DNA from: an uncultured Muribaculaceae bacterium
GTDB lineage: Bacteria; Bacteroidota; Bacteroidia; Bacteroidales; Muribaculaceae
Direction: 5' to 3'
Length of the DNA stretch: 7,619 nucleotides
Assembly: GCA_947173755.1 (NCBI GenBank)
Contig: CAMWGM010000064.1
Span: forward strand, 1 to 7,619
Of this stretch, positions 6,020 to 7,619 are shown in pieces. Positions within the stretch are counted from its first letter, which is position 1. The number at the start of each line of letters is the position of its first letter. The notes beneath the pieces are model-generated. The model saw only the letters and a program-made list of their open reading frames with translations. It was not told the origin of the DNA and did not search any database. Position numbers and translations under genes: made by a program.

Positions 6020-7619
6020 TTATTTGCCTGAGAGCTTGTCTTTGAGAGCGGCGAGTGCTTCGAGGTCGCCGAGGGTTGTCTTCTCGAGCGGGGTGTTGAG
6101 CATGGGAGCGGGCTCTTCACGACGGGGAGCACGCTGCGAGCGACGCTCAGCCTTGGCGGGACGTTCGGCGCGTTCGGCACGCTCGGCACCACGCTGTTCT
6201 TCTTCGAATGTGCGTGAGTGAGAGAGGATGATGCGCTTGGAATCCTTGTTGAATTCGATCACCTTGAAGTCGAGTTTCTCGTCGAGCTGGGCGCGCGAAC
6301 CGTCCTGCTTGGTGAGGTGCTTGGGTGTAGCGAAGCCTTCGACGCCATAGGGGAGAGCGACGACAGCACCCTTCTCGACCATTTCGATGATGGTGCCTTC
6401 ATGAACGGAACCGACGGTGAAGATGGTCTCGAATACATCCCAGGGATTTTCCTCAAGCTGCTTGTGGCCGAGGGAGAGACGACGGTTTTCCTTGTCGATC
6501 TCGAGAACCTGAACGTCGATGTCGGCACCGATTTCGGTGAACTCGGCGGGATGTTTGACCTTCTTGGTCCATGAGAGGTCGGAGATGTGGATGAGGCCGT
6601 CGACGCCTTCTTCGAGTTCGACGAATACGCCGAAGTTGGTGAAGTTGCGGACGCGGGCTGTGTGCTTGCTGCCGACGGGATAGCGCTCCTGGATGTCAGC
6701 CCAGGGATCGGGCTTGAGTTGCTTGAGGCCGAGCGACATCTTGCGGTCCTCGCGGTCGAGGGTGAGGATGACTGCTTCGATCTCGTCGCCGACTTTGAGG
6801 AAGTCCTGAGCTGAGCGGAGGTGCTGGCTCCACGACATTTCAGAAACGTGGATGAGGCCTTCGACACCGGGAGCGATTTCGACGAATGCGCCGTAGTCGG
6901 CCATGACAACCACTTTGCCCTTGACCTTGTCGCCCACCTGGAGGTTGGCGTCGAGAGCATCCCAGGGATGGGGGAGGAGCTGCTTGAGACCGAGAGCGAT
7001 GCGCTTCTTCTCGTCGTCGAAGTCGAGGATGACGACGTTGAGTTTCTCGTCGAGGGCAACGACTTCTTCGGGGTGTGACACGCGGCCCCAGGAGAGGTCG
7101 GTGATATGGATGAGGCCGTCTACGCCGCCAAGGTCGATGAACACACCGTAGGAGGTGATGTTCTTGACGGTGCCTTCGAGCACCTGGCCTTTCTCGAGTT
7201 TCGCGATGATCTCGCGCTTCTGAGCCTCGAGTTCGGCTTCGATGAGAGCCTTGTGGGAAACGACGACGTTGCGGAATTCCTGATTGATCTTGACCACCTT
7301 GAATTCCATGGTCTTGCCGACGAAGATATCATAGTCGCGGATGGGCTTGACGTCGATCTGCGAGCCGGGAAGGAAGGCTTCGATGCCGAATACGTCGACG
7401 ATCATGCCGCCTTTGGTGCGGCACTTGATGTAGCCTTTGATGACTTCGTCTTTTTCGAGAGCCTCGTTGATGCGGTCCCAGGAGCGGGCTGCACTGGCTT
7501 TGCGGTGTGAGAGGATGAGCTGACCCTTCTTGTCTTCCTGATTTTCGATGAAGACTTCCACAACGTCGCCGACCTTGATGTCGGGGTTGTAGCGGAATTC
7601 GCTCATGGGGATGATGCCG
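6020..7619 (-). CDS. rpsA: 30S ribosomal protein S1, 5' end outside the window
   Basis: S1 recruits mRNA to the 30S subunit, which matters especially in Bacteroidota, where Shine-Dalgarno sequences are little used. The frame is open to the window edge: the codons before the first visible ATG (7604-7606) read GIIP and continue the protein, so that Met is internal and roughly the first 70 residues are missing. Numbering from this Met, the window holds the end of S1 domain 1 (1-34). Further S1/OB domains follow at about 54-119, 139-208, 224-295, 309-382 and 396-463. The repeated linkers LKQLLPHPWD, LKQLKPDPW and KQLEENPWD join the later domains. A charged AERAERAERP/RRSQRAPRREE stretch (474-498) and a terminal TTLGDLEALAALKDKLSGK tail end the protein. 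A strong terminator follows the stop codon. Confidence 0.97.
   Translation of the reverse strand, partial: GIIPMSEFRYNPDIKVGDVVEVFIENQEDKKGQLILSHRKASAARSWDRINEALEKDEVIKGYIKCRTKGGMIVDVFGIEAFLPGSQIDVKPIRDYDIFVGKTMEFKVVKINQEFRNVVVSHKALIEAELEAQKREIIAKLEKGQVLEGTVKNITSYGVFIDLGGVDGLIHITDLSWGRVSHPEEVVALDEKLNVVILDFDDEKKRIALGLKQLLPHPWDALDANLQVGDKVKGKVVVMADYGAFVEIAPGVEGLIHVSEMSWSQHLRSAQDFLKVGDEIEAVILTLDREDRKMSLGLKQLKPDPWADIQERYPVGSKHTARVRNFTNFGVFVELEEGVDGLIHISDLSWTKKVKHPAEFTEIGADIDVQVLEIDKENRRLSLGHKQLEENPWDVFETIFTVGSVHEGTIIEMVEKGAVVALPYGVEGFATPKHLTKQDGSRAQLDEKLDFKVIEFNKDSKRIILSHSRTFEEEQRGAERAERAERPAKAERRSQRAPRREEPAPMLNTPLEKTTLGDLEALAALKDKLSGK

Noticed and set aside
6218..7510. Several acidic + strand open frames opposite rpsA
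   Set aside because: They are antisense shadows caused by biased codons in the repeated S1 domains; none has a start context or recognisable motif.
7604..7606. ATG as the true start of rpsA
   Set aside because: The upstream codons are open and read GIIP, continuing the first S1 domain. The gene extends past the window edge.

Overview
The window looks like ordinary chromosome from a member of Bacteroidota, order Bacteroidales. The GC-rich coding sequence and protein style suggest a Muribaculaceae-like gut lineage, but the family is an inference. The evidence is promoters of the TTG-N18/19-TAnnTTTG type, near-absence of Shine-Dalgarno sequences before start codons, an M56 peptidase fused to a TonB C-terminal domain, and Bacteroidota-style ribosomal protein S1 and RF2. 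No mobile element, CRISPR array, tRNA or rRNA is visible.

Left part (1-2150, + strand): a two-gene regulatory operon. A BlaI/MecI-type winged-helix repressor is followed 16 nt later by an M56 (BlaR1-like) membrane metallopeptidase. Its periplasmic part carries a receptor-plug-like segment and a TonB C-terminal domain instead of a penicillin-binding sensor. The promoter region holds two copies of the same dyad, AAACTA-N6-TAGTT, 33 bp apart. One lies inside the core promoter and the other ends directly against the repressor ATG, a good candidate for an autoregulatory operator pair. A run of nine G residues lies just upstream. The operon ends at an imperfect hairpin plus T-tract.

Middle part (2150-4800): a ROK-family sugar kinase, probably glucokinase (+ strand), has its own promoter with a 7-bp dyad at the predicted transcription start. 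It converges on a small three-helix membrane protein of unknown function (- strand), with a 13-bp inverted repeat between them. That gene diverges from a secreted M48 metalloprotease (+ strand). The intergenic gap between these two is only 60 bp, and a palindrome there forms -7-like elements on both strands.

Right part (4745-7619, - strand): rpsA (ribosomal protein S1, 5' end outside the window) and then prfB (release factor 2), separated by a very strong intrinsic terminator. A bidirectional terminator separates prfB from the M48 gene. prfB is one uninterrupted frame: the usual programmed +1 frameshift site is absent at the exact place where it normally occurs.

Apart from the BlaI/M56-TonB operon, these are housekeeping genes. 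The most interesting items are the paired operator, the TonB-tailed M56 sensor-protease and the frameshift-free prfB. I see no convincing wholly new system.
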